Positions 8,101-17,763 of a DNA stretch of 64,000 nucleotides are shown one piece after another. Source of the stretch: Anaerolineae bacterium (GTDB lineage: Bacteria; Chloroflexota; Anaerolineae; Aggregatilineales; Phototrophicaceae); the NCBI GenBank assembly GCA_017303635.1, contig JAFLCG010000007.1:62001-126000 (forward strand), read 5' to 3'. Position 1 is the first letter of the stretch; the number at the start of each line of letters is the position of its first letter. Under the pieces are notes generated by a model. It was not told the origin of the DNA. It searched no databases and saw nothing but the letters and a program-made list of their open reading frames with translations. A program made the translations under genes and the position numbers.

Positions 8101-10074
8101 CTAATCCCCGGTGACCGGCTCCGGGGTCAGGTCGTGGCTGGGCGCGGCATCCCGCCCCAGGATGATCTCGCGCACGCGGGAGCCATCCACCACCTCGTTA
8201 TTCAGCAGTTCGTTGGCAAGCCCTTCCAACTGCGGACGGTGGTTGCCGACCAGCTTCAGCACTTCGTGGTAGCTCTCTTCCACGATACGCTTCACTTCCT
8301 CGTCAATGATCGAGGCCGTTTCTTCGCTGTAGCTGCGCGGACCGGTCGCCATCGAGTAACCGAGGAACGGCTGACGGTCATTATCACCAAAGTTCAGCGG
8401 TCCCACCCGTTCGCTCATGCCGAACTCGGCCACCATGCGGCGGGCGATGTCCGTCACACGGCGCAGGTCATTGCTCGCGCCAGTGGTGATTTCATTGAAG
8501 GTCACCTGCTCTGCCGCGCGACCACCCAACAGCATATAGATCTGCGCCATCAGGTACTCTTTGCTGTAATTCCGGCGGTCATCGTCCGGCAGGGAAGCCG
8601 TCACACCCAGCGCCTGACCCCGCGGCACAATCGTCACCTTGAGGACGGGGTTGGCATTGGGCGTCAACACGCCGACCAGCGCATGACCGGCCTCATGATA
8701 GGCCACCACAGTACGCTCTTGCTGGTTGGAGAGCGGGGGACTCTTGGTGCCGAGAACGATACGGTCAAAGGCATCCAGGAAGTCACGCTGGCTGATCTTC
8801 TTGGCACCGCGACGGGCAGCCGTCAACGCGGACTCGTTCGCCAGGTTGGAAATATCCGCGCCGGAGAAGCCGATGGTGGCCTTCGCCACATCTTCCAGGC
8901 TGATGTCCTCTGCCAGCGGCTTACCACGCGTATGAATCTTGAGCATGTCCAACCGTCCGGTACGGTCTGGCAGCGCCACCGTCACCTGCCGGTCAAAGCG
9001 ACCGGGGCGGAGCAGCGCAGGGTCGAGCACATCCGGGCGGTTGGTAGCAGCCATGACGATGATACTCTCGGTCTGGTCGAAGCCATCCATCTCCGAAAGC
9101 AGTTGGTTGAGCGTTTGCTCACGTTCATCATTACCACCGCCGAGGCCCGCGCCACGCTGGCGACCCACAGCATCAATTTCGTCGATGAAGACGATGGCCG
9201 GGGCGGCATCCTTGGCCCGCTTGAACAGATCTCGGACGCGGCTGGCACCCACACCGACGAACATTTCGACAAACTCGGACGCGGCGATGCTGAAGAAGGC
9301 GACATTCGCCTCACCCGCGACTGCCCGCGCCATCAGAGTCTTACCGGTACCGGGCGGGCCGACCAGCAGCACGCCGCGCGGAATACGCGCACCCAGCCGA
9401 ATGTATTTATCCGGCTCCTTGAGGAAGTCGACAATTTCGACCAGTTCGGTTTTGGCCGAGTCCTGCCCGGCGACATCGGCGAACGTCACTTGCGGACGCT
9501 CGACGGTATATTCGCGGGCGTTGGTACGACCAAAGCCGAAGACATTACCCATCTGCCCCTGAGTCCGCCGCGCCATCCAGATGAAGAAGCCGAGGAAGAT
9601 CAGCAGCGGGCCGAACGTGAACAGCAGTTCCAGAATGGGGGACGGCTGAACCAACTGGGTAGTGACCGTGACGTTATTGGCGGTCAGCAGTTGAGAGAGT
9701 TCAGGATCGCTGATGGGCGGCAGGACAGCGGTGAAGCGGTCGCTGGTGCGCTGTTGCACCGGGTTGGCCTGATCCAGCAGCGGTGAGTTCGCCGGCGGAT
9801 AGGTCACCGGGGCGACGAAGTTGCCGCGAATCTGAGCATCCTGAAACTGCACCTGCTCCACATTCCCGGCTTCGATCTGCTGCTTGAGATAGGTATAGTC
9901 GATAGCGACCGGGGTATTGCCGGACATGGTATCGCCCAACCCTTGCAGGCGGGGCAGCATCCACAGCAGCAGCAGGCCCAGGATGATGAGGGGTACCCAT
10001 CGCGGAAAGTTGAAATTCGAGAAGGGAGAGTTGTTTTGCGGGTCTTTGCCCGACGGGGGTTTCTGTGGTTGCAC
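8101..10074 (-). CDS. ftsH: ATP-dependent zinc metalloprotease FtsH
   Basis: A 657-residue membrane-anchored AAA+ protease that extracts and degrades unassembled or damaged membrane proteins. A transmembrane helix at ~27-43, an extracytoplasmic domain and a second helix at ~149-170 precede the AAA module. Walker A is GPPGTGKT (~240), Walker B is FIDEID, the SRH region contains [19 protein letters not shown], and the zinc site is HEAGH (~460). Length and domain order are standard. The start is GTG at 10074 with GAGG 7 bases upstream. It is divergent from the unknown gene at 10264 and stands alone. Confidence 0.95.
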   Translation of the reverse strand: MQPQKPPSGKDPQNNSPFSNFNFPRWVPLIILGLLLLWMLPRLQGLGDTMSGNTPVAIDYTYLKQQIEAGNVEQVQFQDAQIRGNFVAPVTYPPANSPLLDQANPVQQRTSDRFTAVLPPISDPELSQLLTANNVTVTTQLVQPSPILELLFTFGPLLIFLGFFIWMARRTQGQMGNVFGFGRTNAREYTVERPQVTFADVAGQDSAKTELVEIVDFLKEPDKYIRLGARIPRGVLLVGPPGTGKTLMARAVAGEANVAFFSIAASEFVEMFVGVGASRVRDLFKRAKDAAPAIVFIDEIDAVGRQRGAGLGGGNDEREQTLNQLLSEMDGFDQTESIIVMAATNRPDVLDPALLRPGRFDRQVTVALPDRTGRLDMLKIHTRGKPLAEDISLEDVAKATIGFSGADISNLANESALTAARRGAKKISQRDFLDAFDRIVLGTKSPPLSNQQERTVVAYHEAGHALVGVLTPNANPVLKVTIVPRGQALGVTASLPDDDRRNYSKEYLMAQIYMLLGGRAAEQVTFNEITTGASNDLRRVTDIARRMVAEFGMSERVGPLNFGDNDRQPFLGYSMATGPRSYSEETASIIDEEVKRIVEESYHEVLKLVGNHRPQLEGLANELLNNEVVDGSRVREIILGRDAAPSHDLTPEPVTGD

Positions 10075-10212
10075 GCGCTTGCCTCGTGATAACTACACGC
10101 TAGATGCAATAGTTTAGGGGAGAGTGTGTCTTAAACACGTTAGAACGATATGAGCAATTCCCGCAAGTTGCATGGGATGCGCGGCTGTTATAAGCTGATA
10201 GGTGGCACCCGA

Positions 10213-10239
10213 TAGGGGCGACCTGGCAGGTCGCCCCTA
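10213..10239. repeat. REP-like palindrome
   Basis: TAGGGGCGACC and GGTCGCCCCTA form a perfect 11-bp stem around TGGCA, between ftsH and the gene at 10264. It belongs to the GTAGGGRCG...CGYCCCTAC family recurring at least ten times in the window. Confidence 0.7.
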
Positions 10240-10263
10240 CGTCCAATGACCAAAAGGATACCC

Positions 10264-10893
10264 ATGACGCGCAAGTCCCCCCCACCCAACCCCGAAGCCA
10301 GCGGCCCACTCCCGACCGAGGCCACCCCGACCATTCCCGGACGCTCTCCGCTGACTGCGCCGTGGCTGCTGCAAGGGCATTATGCCGGGTCGCTCAACCT
10401 GGAGCGCGAGTTGCTCTCCCGCTACCCCAGCCAACCGCTGCTCTCGGTCGTCCGCACGGGTAAGGTGGATAAGCTGACGCGCCGTGCCACCGGCTCGGTA
10501 TCGGCACAGGATGGCTCGGCGGGGTTGATTATCGAGGCGGATGCCCGCGCCGGGATGCAGCTCCTGTTCAACTACGGCTCGGCCATGGGACTGCGCTTCC
10601 ACCTGGATGACACCAGCGGACTCGACCGCGCTCGGTGGATCGACCTGATGCGCCAGCCCAAGGGCGGGATCGTCTTCCTGTGGGGGCAGAACCGCTGGGA
10701 GCGCGATTACCTGATCTGCGTGCTGCACAACGGCTTCTCCAGCTTCTATGCCTTCTCCCGCAATGGGTACGAAGCGGCCACCCGCCTGACCCCCGATGCA
10801 ACCACCAAGCTCATCAACTGGCTGGAGTCGATCTGGCCGGAGGAGGACACCTCCAGCCCGGCCCCGGCGGACCCGCTGACGGCGGCGTGGTGA
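10264..10893 (+). CDS. Hypothetical protein
   Basis: 209 residues, not recognised. The first ~30 residues are Pro-rich and disordered. The rest is a compact alpha/beta region without signal peptide or membrane segment. Notable stretches are APWLLQGHYAGSLNLERELL, QLLFNYGSAMGLRFHLDD and a C-terminal part ending in TTKLINWLESIW before an acidic/Pro tail. The start at 10264 is chosen because AAAGGA lies 5 bases upstream; the ATG at 10246 lacks a site. A terminator follows at 11012-11039. No neighbour is functionally linked, so no role is proposed. Confidence 0.7.
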   Translation: MTRKSPPPNPEASGPLPTEATPTIPGRSPLTAPWLLQGHYAGSLNLERELLSRYPSQPLLSVVRTGKVDKLTRRATGSVSAQDGSAGLIIEADARAGMQLLFNYGSAMGLRFHLDDTSGLDRARWIDLMRQPKGGIVFLWGQNRWERDYLICVLHNGFSSFYAFSRNGYEAATRLTPDATTKLINWLESIWPEEDTSSPAPADPLTAAW

Positions 10894-10970
10894 GCCGGAG
10901 GGAGTTCACAGTGGACAGTTCACAGTCACAGTGAAGCAGGACAGAGTGAAGAAGTGAAGGGTACGGAGTA

Positions 10971-10991
10971 GGGACGCCATTATTGGCGTCC
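10971..10991. repeat. REP-like palindrome
   Basis: GGACGCCA (10972-10979) pairs with TGGCGTCC (10984-10991), preceded by GTAG. It belongs to the same dispersed family as 10213-10239 and lies in the 3' flank of the unknown gene. Confidence 0.6.
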
Positions 10992-11011
10992 GCCCAGAAT
11001 AAACGTTTGGT

Positions 11012-11039
11012 AAGGGCGGTCGGATAGATCGCCCTTTTT
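11012..11039 (+). terminator. Intrinsic terminator
   Basis: AAGGGCG (11012-11018) pairs with CGCCCTT (11030-11036), and the stem is followed by a T-run (CCCTTTTTG). It stands about 120 bases beyond the stop of the gene at 10264. Confidence 0.6.
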
Positions 11040-11049
11040 GATTGGCAGG

Positions 11050-11420
11050 ATTGGAAACATGCCACCGACATGGCTGGCGGGAAGGCGGGAGCGCGGCGCC
11101 AGGTGGCGACATGAACGCCAAGCTGGACGGCGGGAACACGGGAGGCTGGCGCTGCTTTGCGGCGTTGGCAGCGGGAAGACGGGAGAATGCCACCGCCCGC
11201 CAAGCTTGACGCGGACATGGCGGAAAGACGGTTGCTGCCGCCAGAACCTCACCCCCCTGCCGCTTGCGCGTCTCCGTTCGTGACGCTTCGGCGTTGGGAA
11301 AGGAAATGGTCGGTCGATTCGCGTCACTGGAGAGGGGGAGTCCAGAGAGGAAGTGGAAGGTGTTCATACGCTCAGTGTAGCACAGATGAGCGTGCAAAAG
11401 CGGAACATTTGTATCGATTT
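11050..11420 (-). repeat. Composite dispersed repeat, copy 1
   Basis: Two modules are joined. At ~11065-11230 are GGCGGGAAGMCGGGAG-type units. At ~11251-11347 is an inverted repeat opening with CCTCACCCCCCTGCC and closing with GGAGAGGGGGAG. The end at 11362-11420 reads, on the minus strand, as an SOS-like box, an extended -10 (TGCTACACT) and ATGAACACC. Related copies lie at ~27985-28258, 42432-42598 and 60048-60543. The 10894-11460 region otherwise contains no supportable gene; its open frames are repeat translations. Confidence 0.7.
11402..11415 (-). promoter_or_regulatory. Degenerate LexA-like box in composite repeat
   Basis: GGAACATTTGTATC matches 11 of 14 positions of the Gram-positive SOS box CGAACRNRYGTTYC. 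It sits at the same place, relative to the TGCTACACT and ATGAACACC elements, as the better boxes at 42438 and 60523. Confidence 0.35.
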
Positions 11421-11477
11421 TGAGGAACCAGCGGGCGCTCCGCGCTTTTGGAGTCGGCAATCAAGCTTAACAACTCT

Positions 11478-11630
11478 TTAAAGGGAGTGAGCGCACCGAA
11501 AACCGATAAAGGCGTTCCTGACATCGGGTACGACCCCGACACGGTTGGGCGCACGCAGGTTCGTTGATTCATTGTTCCACGAGCCGCCGCGCAGGACACG
11601 CGCTCCCCAGAGTCCCCGCATCCGTCATGG
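11478..11630 (-). pseudogene. Truncated receptor 3' end / variable-repeat-like cassette
   Basis: Read on the minus strand this encodes RVLRGGSWNNESTNLRAPNR...VPDVRNAFIGFRC and a stop, a second copy of the last ~36 codons of the adjacent TIR-lectin gene, aligned without gaps (11493-11600 against 11756-11863). Upstream of it the frame is broken: DGCGDSGE is readable one frame away and then similarity ends. There is no start codon or preceding domain. On the coding strand it has 18 adenines in 108 bases; 15 of these are substituted in the neighbouring gene, against 10 of the other 90 positions (counted by hand). It lies behind the receptor in the same orientation, where a diversity-generating retroelement keeps its template repeat. 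Several of its variable codons (GTC, GGG, GTA) look already mutated, so it may be an old variable repeat rather than a clean template. Confidence 0.7.
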
Positions 11631-11740
11631 ATGCAAAAAAGAGTATAGCGGCAAACACGCCTAATTCAAAAATTTCGATTCGCGCTTCGCTCTTTTTGGA
11701 GTCAGAAATCAGAAATCCAGGAATCAGGATCCAGAACTAT

Positions 11741-13378
11741 TTAAGAAGAGCGGGCGCACCGAAAACCGAAAAAGTCGGACCAGGTAACGGGACCGAAACT
11801 GAACCGGCTGGGCGCGCGCAGGACCGTCGATACACCGCCCCACGAGCCGCCGCGCAGGACACGACGAACATCCCTGCTACCTCCGGTATCGTCTTCCCGT
11901 CCATCATCTTGAACATAGGGATAAGCCTGATACAAGGAACTCACCCACTCCCAAACGTTGCCGCTCATGTCTAGCGCACCCACCCACGAAGCCCCCGCCG
12001 TGCGACTGCCCACGTTCGCCGTCTGTGTGTTCGAGTTACCTAAGTGGACAGCGTTATCCGGGTTCCACTCATTCCCCCAGGGGTAGACCCGGTTATCCGG
12101 CCCACGAGCGGCATATTCCCATTCACGTTCGGTCGGCAGGCGCATGCCGCGCAGGGCACAGAATTCACGAGCTTCAAACCAGGTAATGCGTTCGACCGGG
12201 CGTTGGTCGCCATCAAAGGCGTTGGGACTAGCCTTCTGCCCATTGAGGCGCTCAAAATCGGCCTGCGTCACTTCGGTCTGGTCGAGCCAGAAGGGAGCAT
12301 CGAAGCATTGTACGTTGCTTGGTTGTTCATCAAATACGAGACTTTCTAGAGTCGGTTCAAGTGTAAGTGGAAGCTGCTCTGAAGTCGTACCCATGTCAAA
12401 ACATCCAACAGGCACTAGCACCATGGTCACACCGTCGAAGCCTTGAGTGATGGGAGTCCAGTCGGAATTTTGAATGACGGACGTGAAGCCAGGTAACAGT
12501 GCCGTCAGAGTCAAGCCAGCCATTTGCAGGACGGCCTGATAGGTTTCGGTAGCATTGGAGGTGGCTGTTGGTGTAGAAGATGGGGTAGCGGTGTAGCTCT
12601 CCGCGGTACGGGTGAAGTCAAGCCAGACCTGAGTTGATGGGTCGCTCTGGGTAGCCGGTGGCAGGGTGGTCAACGCGATCACGGCAACTGCAGAGGTCGG
12701 CTGTGGTGGACTATTAGAGGGTGTCGGCGTAGCAGCCAGGTTTTGCGACGTGAATATCTGAAACAAGGTGACCGCTATTGCTGCCACGCCCACAACAACC
12801 CCGATAATCTGCCAGCGCAAACCACTGCGAGCAATCTTCAGCGCCTCGTCCTCAGCAGGCGGGCGAATCAGTACCGGGGTGGTGATGTCCGGCGAGGCTG
12901 CCGTGCGGGTGGGCGGCGGTTCCTTACTCGGTTTGGGCGTGGCGGGCTTCCAGAGCGGGCGCTGTTTCTTGGCCTGGGCCAATTGCTTGTTGAGCGCGGC
13001 GTTCAGCCGTTGCAGGGCTTCCGGGTCATCCACGCCATGCTTCATATCGACAAACTGGATGTCATCCAGTTCATCAGTGAGTTCGGTCTTGTCCCGCGCC
13101 TGAATCGTGATGATGCGCTTTTGCAGGCGGCGGGCTTCGGTGAATTCAGCCTGACAATAGGCCGATTGCACCGACTCGTTGGAGAGGACGTAGATGAAGA
13201 CATCCGACTCGGCGACGGCCTTCAGGATGGCTTCCCACCAGTTATCGCCGCCGATCAGGCCGTGCGGTGCCTTGTCCTGCCAGATTTTCACGTCAGGAAA
13301 AGCCAGTTGCACGCGGCGGATGAGGTGTTCGACAAAGGTGGTATCGACACGGCTGTAGCTGATGAAAACCTGTGGCAT
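11741..13378 (-). CDS. TIR domain receptor with C-type-lectin (FGE-like) C terminus, copy A
   Basis: 545 residues. An N-terminal TIR domain (~1-130) begins VFISYSRVD and keeps the CxxE motif (YCQAE, E78) of TIR NADases. A linker leads to one transmembrane helix (~193-215) and a Pro/Thr-rich stretch. The formylglycine-enzyme-like domain covers ~310-545 (MVLVPVGCFDMG, DQTEVTQADF, LPTEREWEYAARGPDNRVYPWGN, DMSGNVWEW, RVLRGGSW, GFRC). The paired catalytic cysteines of true formylglycine-generating enzymes are missing, so this is a C-type-lectin-fold binding domain. With the single helix between them, the lectin side is probably outside and TIR inside. The final 36 codons are the hypervariable part. 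The gene stands alone, followed by a cassette copying its 3' end. Confidence 0.85.
   Translation of the reverse strand: MPQVFISYSRVDTTFVEHLIRRVQLAFPDVKIWQDKAPHGLIGGDNWWEAILKAVAESDVFIYVLSNESVQSAYCQAEFTEARRLQKRIITIQARDKTELTDELDDIQFVDMKHGVDDPEALQRLNAALNKQLAQAKKQRPLWKPATPKPSKEPPPTRTAASPDITTPVLIRPPAEDEALKIARSGLRWQIIGVVVGVAAIAVTLFQIFTSQNLAATPTPSNSPPQPTSAVAVIALTTLPPATQSDPSTQVWLDFTRTAESYTATPSSTPTATSNATETYQAVLQMAGLTLTALLPGFTSVIQNSDWTPITQGFDGVTMVLVPVGCFDMGTTSEQLPLTLEPTLESLVFDEQPSNVQCFDAPFWLDQTEVTQADFERLNGQKASPNAFDGDQRPVERITWFEAREFCALRGMRLPTEREWEYAARGPDNRVYPWGNEWNPDNAVHLGNSNTQTANVGSRTAGASWVGALDMSGNVWEWVSSLYQAYPYVQDDGREDDTGGSRDVRRVLRGGSWGGVSTVLRAPSRFSFGPVTWSDFFGFRCARSS
11756..11863 (-). repeat. Variable-repeat-like 3' region of receptor A
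   Basis: The last 36 codons before GFRC-ARSS keep RGGSW, LRAP, R, P and GFRC, while the positions between differ from the cassette at 11493-11600. Twenty-five of 108 bases differ, 15 of them at adenines of the cassette. This is the adenine-biased pattern of retroelement mutagenesis. Confidence 0.6.
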
Positions 13379-13465
13379 GGATCACCGATGCTAGAATGGC
13401 TGGTATTCGTAGCGCGTATTATGACCGCGATCAGGCAGGTGGGCAAGCAGGGGCAGAGAGGGAAC

Positions 13466-13550
13466 CTCACCCCCCTGCCCCCTCTCCTTCCGCGACCCTG
13501 AGCCTTGGGAAAGGAAGCTTGTCGTACGAGTCGGGTCGCTGGAGAGGGGG
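13466..13550. repeat. R1 inverted repeat (CCTCACCCCC...GGAGAGGGGG)
   Basis: An ~85-base imperfect inverted repeat opening CCTCACCCCCCTGCCCCCTC and closing CTGGAGAGGGGGAACC. It fills most of the gap upstream of receptor A and downstream of the dehydrogenase at 13670. Confidence 0.65.
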
Positions 13551-13669
13551 AACCGGAAGTGATCGCAGAGATTGCGACCACCCCAAAATGGACTTGCAGA
13601 AAAACCTACCCTTGAAAAGAGGATGGAAGCGCACTGGCTGCATCTGACTAGAGCGTATCCGACCGACGG

Positions 13670-14455
13670 CTAATCCTGCGGCTGCTCACCTTTGACGCTG
13701 AGGCCGCCATCGACCGTATAGGTCGCGCCGGTGACGAAGCTGGACTCGTCGCTGGCAAGGAAGACGAACACGCTGGCAACCTCGTCAATCTGCCCCACCC
13801 GCCCGATCGGATGCATGGCATCGAACTGGTCACGCAGTGGTTCCGGGTTGGCCTGCGCCGCCAGGAAGTCATGCAGCATCGGCGAGTCGATGGTGCCCGG
13901 TGCAACCGCGTTGGTGCGGATACCGTGCCGGGCGTAGTCGGTGGACATGGCACGGGCTAGGCCGGAGAGTCCGGCTTTGGTGGCGGAATAGGCCGCCAAC
14001 CCCGGCAGGCCAAGCAAGCCGGTCACGCTGGACATATGAATGATGCTGCCCGTACCGGCCTTGAGCATATCGGGGATGACGGCACGGCTCATCAGGTAGG
14101 CTCCGCGTAGGTTCACGGCAAGGCAGCGGTCGAAGTCTTTCGGACTCGTCTCATGGATCGGCCCGGCAGGCATGACCGCCGCGTTATTGACCAGCACGGT
14201 GACCGGGCCAAAACGCGCTCTCAGGCGCTCGACTGCCAGGTTGACATCGGTTTCTTCGGTCACATCGGCGGCCAATGCCAACGCCTCTCCACCCGCTGCG
14301 TTGATCTCATCAACCACGCGCTGGCACTCGGCCCCGCTGAGGTCGAGCACGCCGACCTTCGCGCCTTCACGGGCAAAGCGCAGGGCAATCCCACGCCCGA
14401 TGCCTCGACCGGCCCCGGTGACGATGGCGACTTTGTCTTTCAGTCGTTGTGTCAT
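13670..14455 (-). CDS. Short-chain dehydrogenase/reductase
   Basis: A 261-residue classical SDR with the TGAGRGIG nucleotide motif, NNAA, the catalytic Ser in SSVTG and YSATK. The last residues are a normal SDR C terminus ([15 protein letters not shown]). It should oxidise or reduce an alcohol/ketone with NAD(P). The ATG at 14455 is used because it opens just before the Rossmann fold; a TTG at 14491 is possible but would overlap the region of the previous stop. It is last of three minus-strand genes (16707 to 13670) whose other two are Gfo/Idh/MocA oxidoreductases. This suggests a small sugar- or polyol-oxidation operon. The substrate is unknown. Confidence 0.85.
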   Translation of the reverse strand: MTQRLKDKVAIVTGAGRGIGRGIALRFAREGAKVGVLDLSGAECQRVVDEINAAGGEALALAADVTEETDVNLAVERLRARFGPVTVLVNNAAVMPAGPIHETSPKDFDRCLAVNLRGAYLMSRAVIPDMLKAGTGSIIHMSSVTGLLGLPGLAAYSATKAGLSGLARAMSTDYARHGIRTNAVAPGTIDSPMLHDFLAAQANPEPLRDQFDAMHPIGRVGQIDEVASVFVFLASDESSFVTGATYTVDGGLSVKGEQPQD

Positions 14456-14483
14456 GTAATCGTAACTCTCTGAATGGTGTAGA

Positions 14484-15596
14484 TCAGTCAATCTCGGAAA
14501 GCTTCACGCGCCGCCCGGCTTGATGACTGAGCAAGGCGGCATCCAACACACGCTGCACGGCAACACCGTCTTCCAAGGGGCGCGAACTGGAACGTTTTTC
14601 CAGTATGGCATTCACCCATTCATGCACCATGACATCCGGGCGCTTGAGCATGTCTTCAAATAGGTTGTCCGGCTCGGTTGTCGACACAAGCTCCGGCGGG
14701 AACGGGATGATTTGGGCAAGTGGAGGTTGGTCAGCAGATGGCTCGGTCACCCGCACGCCGCGCACTTCCTGACCCGCTGCGTAGTCAATCGTGGAATAGA
14801 GCGAGCCTTCAGAACCAAAAAAGTCGCAGGCGATCAGTTGTCCACTGGGCATACCGGGCTGGGCGACCATGCTCAGGTGGATGCTGCCCTGTGCGCCGTT
14901 GGCAAAATCGAGGATCAGAATGGCGCTGTCATCGGCCTGTTCGTAGGGGCTGCCATCCGGCCGCGTGCGAGCATGCTCGCGGACATGGCCGAGGTGGCAG
15001 CTCACCGCTTCGATTTCGCCAAACAGCCAGCGGGCAATGTGAACGGTGTGCGAACCTAAATCACCCATCACGCCAGACCCTGCCAGAGCCGTATCCAAGC
15101 GCCACATATAGTCCATGCCACGCCCGTAGGAAGCGATGTAGCGAAGATTACAGTGATAGGGTTTGCCAATGTAGCCGCTGCCGATCAGATCTTTGAGCAT
15201 GCGGATCGCCGGGGTAAAGCTCCATGTGAACGGGACGAATGTACACACGCCCTTGCGGGTGGCGAGATCCAGCATGGCTTTGGCTTCGGTGTAGTTCATC
15301 GCCACCGGCTTTTCTACCAGCACATGCAGCCCCGCTTCCAACGCCTTCATCGTGATCGGATAATGCGTATCGTTCGGGGTAGCCACGATCAGGCCATCGA
15401 GTCCCCCCTGCGCGATCATCGCCGCGTAGTCTGTAAAGACCTGTGACACCTGCCCGCGTGCGGCGACTTCTTCCGCATGGGCGCGGTTGCGTCCACAAAT
15501 CGCAGCCAGATGCGCCTGTGGGTTATCCTTCAATAAGGGCAGATACATCCCCTCTGCCCACCAACTGGTGCCAACGATCCCGATTGCCAGTGACAT
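14484..15596 (-). CDS. Gfo/Idh/MocA family oxidoreductase
   Basis: 370 residues with an N-terminal Rossmann fold ([14 protein letters not shown]), the VEKPVAMNY motif (EKP) and the C-terminal alpha/beta domain of this family, which oxidises sugars, inositols or amino sugars with NAD(P). It is clearly paralogous to the upstream gene: both begin with GTSWWA-x-x-MYLP. The start at 15596 follows GGGGAGGGG at normal spacing. It is preceded by its paralogue by 13 bases and followed by the SDR by 28 bases, so all three are likely cotranscribed. The tandem pair could act on successive intermediates or form a hetero-oligomer. Confidence 0.88.
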   Translation of the reverse strand: MSLAIGIVGTSWWAEGMYLPLLKDNPQAHLAAICGRNRAHAEEVAARGQVSQVFTDYAAMIAQGGLDGLIVATPNDTHYPITMKALEAGLHVLVEKPVAMNYTEAKAMLDLATRKGVCTFVPFTWSFTPAIRMLKDLIGSGYIGKPYHCNLRYIASYGRGMDYMWRLDTALAGSGVMGDLGSHTVHIARWLFGEIEAVSCHLGHVREHARTRPDGSPYEQADDSAILILDFANGAQGSIHLSMVAQPGMPSGQLIACDFFGSEGSLYSTIDYAAGQEVRGVRVTEPSADQPPLAQIIPFPPELVSTTEPDNLFEDMLKRPDVMVHEWVNAILEKRSSSRPLEDGVAVQRVLDAALLSHQAGRRVKLSEID

Positions 15597-15609
15597 CATC
15601 CCCTCCCCG

Positions 15610-16707
15610 TTACGTAATATCCTCCACATTGATCCAGCGGCGTTCCTGCTGACTGCGGGCGCAGGCATCGAGCAGGCGCTGGATGTAGGCCCCGTCGTCA
15701 AAGTCCGGACGGACAAAATGGTTGTTGACGATGCCGTTGATCCAGTGACGGGTCATGGTGTCCTGCGTACGGTAGACGTCGCGGTAGGTGTTATGCAGCG
15801 TATCCCGCCGCACCCCGCCCCAGATGTGATCCGGGATGGGCAGTTCGTGGATCTTTTCCCCCACCCGCGCCCCACGCACCTGCTGCAAGCTGTCCCAATC
15901 CATGACGCCGTAGAGCGTCCCGCCGGAGCCGTGCAGTTCGATGTGATGGCTCTGCCCGAAGTGACTGGGTTCGTAGGCCATGGTGGTCACGGTGACCACG
16001 CCGGTGGCACCATTGGCGAATTCCAGCAGGATCGAGCCGGAGTCCTCGGTCTGGGTGTAAGGCTGACCATCCGGCGCGGGCTGAGGGCGCTGGGTGAACC
16101 AACCGAACTGGGCGCAGACGCTCTTGATGCGCCCGTAGTACCACTGCGCCAGATAGAGGAAGTGGGAGCCAATATCGCCGACGGCGCCTAACCCGGCATA
16201 GCGCGAGTCGAAGCGCCACATATAGTTGCCTTCCCGCCCGAAGCTGGCGTAATAGCGCAGGTTGAGGTGGTAAGGCGTACCGAGGTAGTCGCCATCGACC
16301 AGTTCCTTGAGGTAGTGGAAAACCGGCATATAACGGTAGGTGAACGGCACCAGATGCTTGACGCCTTTGGCATTGGCGACGGCGGCCATCTCTTTGGCCT
16401 GGGCATAGTTGAGCGCCAGCGGCTTCTCGCACAGGACGTGCAGGTTACGCTCCAGCGCGGCCAACGTCATGGGGTGATGCAGGTCGTTGGTGGCAGAGAT
16501 GATGACCGCATCCAGCTTGGCCGTATCGAGCATAGCGGTATAGTCGGTGTAGCGACCGGGGATTTTCCACTGGTCCGCCATCTGTGTCAGGCGGTCGGTG
16601 TTGCGTCCGCACAGGGCGACCACCTCCGCGCCGGAATTGACGAGCGCGGGCAGGTACATGGCGTCCGCCCACCAACTGGTGCCGATAACGCCGACTTTTA
16701 CGGTCAT
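15610..16707 (-). CDS. Gfo/Idh/MocA family oxidoreductase
   Basis: 365 residues, first gene of the three-gene dehydrogenase operon. It has the Rossmann motif VGVIGTSWWADAMYLP, the family motif CEKPLALNY and a full C-terminal substrate domain. GGAG lies 9 bases before the ATG. Similarity to the following gene covers the whole length and implies gene duplication. No ABC transporter or kinase adjoins, so the sugar or polyol cannot be named. Confidence 0.88.
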   Translation of the reverse strand: MTVKVGVIGTSWWADAMYLPALVNSGAEVVALCGRNTDRLTQMADQWKIPGRYTDYTAMLDTAKLDAVIISATNDLHHPMTLAALERNLHVLCEKPLALNYAQAKEMAAVANAKGVKHLVPFTYRYMPVFHYLKELVDGDYLGTPYHLNLRYYASFGREGNYMWRFDSRYAGLGAVGDIGSHFLYLAQWYYGRIKSVCAQFGWFTQRPQPAPDGQPYTQTEDSGSILLEFANGATGVVTVTTMAYEPSHFGQSHHIELHGSGGTLYGVMDWDSLQQVRGARVGEKIHELPIPDHIWGGVRRDTLHNTYRDVYRTQDTMTRHWINGIVNNHFVRPDFDDGAYIQRLLDACARSQQERRWINVEDIT

Positions 16708-16823
16708 GGGTGTTTGCTCCTGGGGTAAGTAGTTGATGAAGTAGAGGCTGGTGGTCGGTGGTCGGTGGTCGGTGGCTAGTGAATGAATGAAGAAGTGAAG
16801 AGTACAGAGAAAAGGTTTATCAC

Positions 16824-17723
16824 ATGATGCAAAATCAGATTATTCATGATGGTGACCTGCAAAAGCCTATTGATATGCCGATTCTGGCGTACACTACTAT
16901 CGGCTCACAAGCATACCAGAGGTTGCCCATGACCAACCAACTACCGGATGACATCTCGTTTGAGCGCTGGGTGCAGTATGTTTTCGATCATCCGGTGCCA
17001 CCTGTTCCCCCCAAAGCGGAGTGGCGAGCATATCATGAGCGTCTCTCGGAAGCGATTAGGCAAGCCTCTAATGGTACCGGCTCATGGTCTGATCTCCCCA
17101 AACAACCTGATGAGTGGGTTCAATGGTACTTCAAGCGCAATGAAGAGCCTGGGTACGATGTGTATGAGTCCAACCAGACCGTCAACTATCTCACGCAGTT
17201 GTTTTCAGACATTGATCGGCAAACTGCGGCCTATACCGATGCCCAGATCAATCAAGGTATCAACTATCTCATCAGCAATACCTGCTCAGACTATATGTTT
17301 GCCCTACTGGAAGCAGAGGTGCCGTTAGGTGCACGCATCGCCTGTGTCCGTTCATTCTATGATGTCTACGCAAAGCTCTACGCCGTGCGATGCACTTCAC
17401 CCGAACTCGACTGGTGGGATGCAGGATATAACCCACTCAATACCACCTGTTATATGTGGTGGGACATGATCCCTTTTTATGGCAAATCAGGTGATCCAGT
17501 GCGAGAACAACTCGACGAACCCATGCTGGAGGTGATGGTCAAAACCTTGCAATTAAAGAATGACGTTTGCCGACAGGGTGCCTTACACGGGTTAGGTCAC
17601 TGGCAATATAAGTACCGGGAATTTGTCCGTGAGACGATCAATCAATTTCTGGAAGAAACCCCGGATCTGTCAGAATTTCTGCGCGAATATGCTGTCGCTG
17701 CGAGAGCCGGGCGAGTTCAGTAA
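16824..17723 (+). CDS. Hypothetical protein
   Basis: 299 residues, soluble, not recognised. It is rich in Trp, Tyr and acidic residues and looks mainly helical: FERWVQYVFDHPVPPVPP, LPKQPDEWVQWYFKRN, then a block with conserved-looking Cys/Trp (YMWWDMIPFYG) and QGALHGLGHWQYKY near the C terminus. There is no signal peptide. The ATG at 16824 has AAAAGG 8 bases upstream; an ATG at 16929 has AGAGG 6 bases upstream and would remove 35 residues, so the start is uncertain. The protein is wedged between two dehydrogenase groups on the other strand. The GALHGLGHW stretch recalls helical repeat proteins, but this is a guess. Confidence 0.65.
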   Translation: MMQNQIIHDGDLQKPIDMPILAYTTIGSQAYQRLPMTNQLPDDISFERWVQYVFDHPVPPVPPKAEWRAYHERLSEAIRQASNGTGSWSDLPKQPDEWVQWYFKRNEEPGYDVYESNQTVNYLTQLFSDIDRQTAAYTDAQINQGINYLISNTCSDYMFALLEAEVPLGARIACVRSFYDVYAKLYAVRCTSPELDWWDAGYNPLNTTCYMWWDMIPFYGKSGDPVREQLDEPMLEVMVKTLQLKNDVCRQGALHGLGHWQYKYREFVRETINQFLEETPDLSEFLREYAVAARAGRVQ

Positions 17724-17763
17724 AGCACCATCCGGGCGTATGTAGATCAGACCCGACTATCGG

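Noticed and set aside
8044..9786. A 580-codon open frame opposite ftsH
   Set aside because: It is the antisense shadow of a clear FtsH gene; its translation is low-complexity His/Arg/Gln-rich sequence without any domain.
10894..11740. A complete diversity-generating retroelement at receptor A
   Set aside because: No reverse transcriptase or accessory (Avd-like) gene was seen in any frame here or elsewhere in the window; only target and cassette are present.
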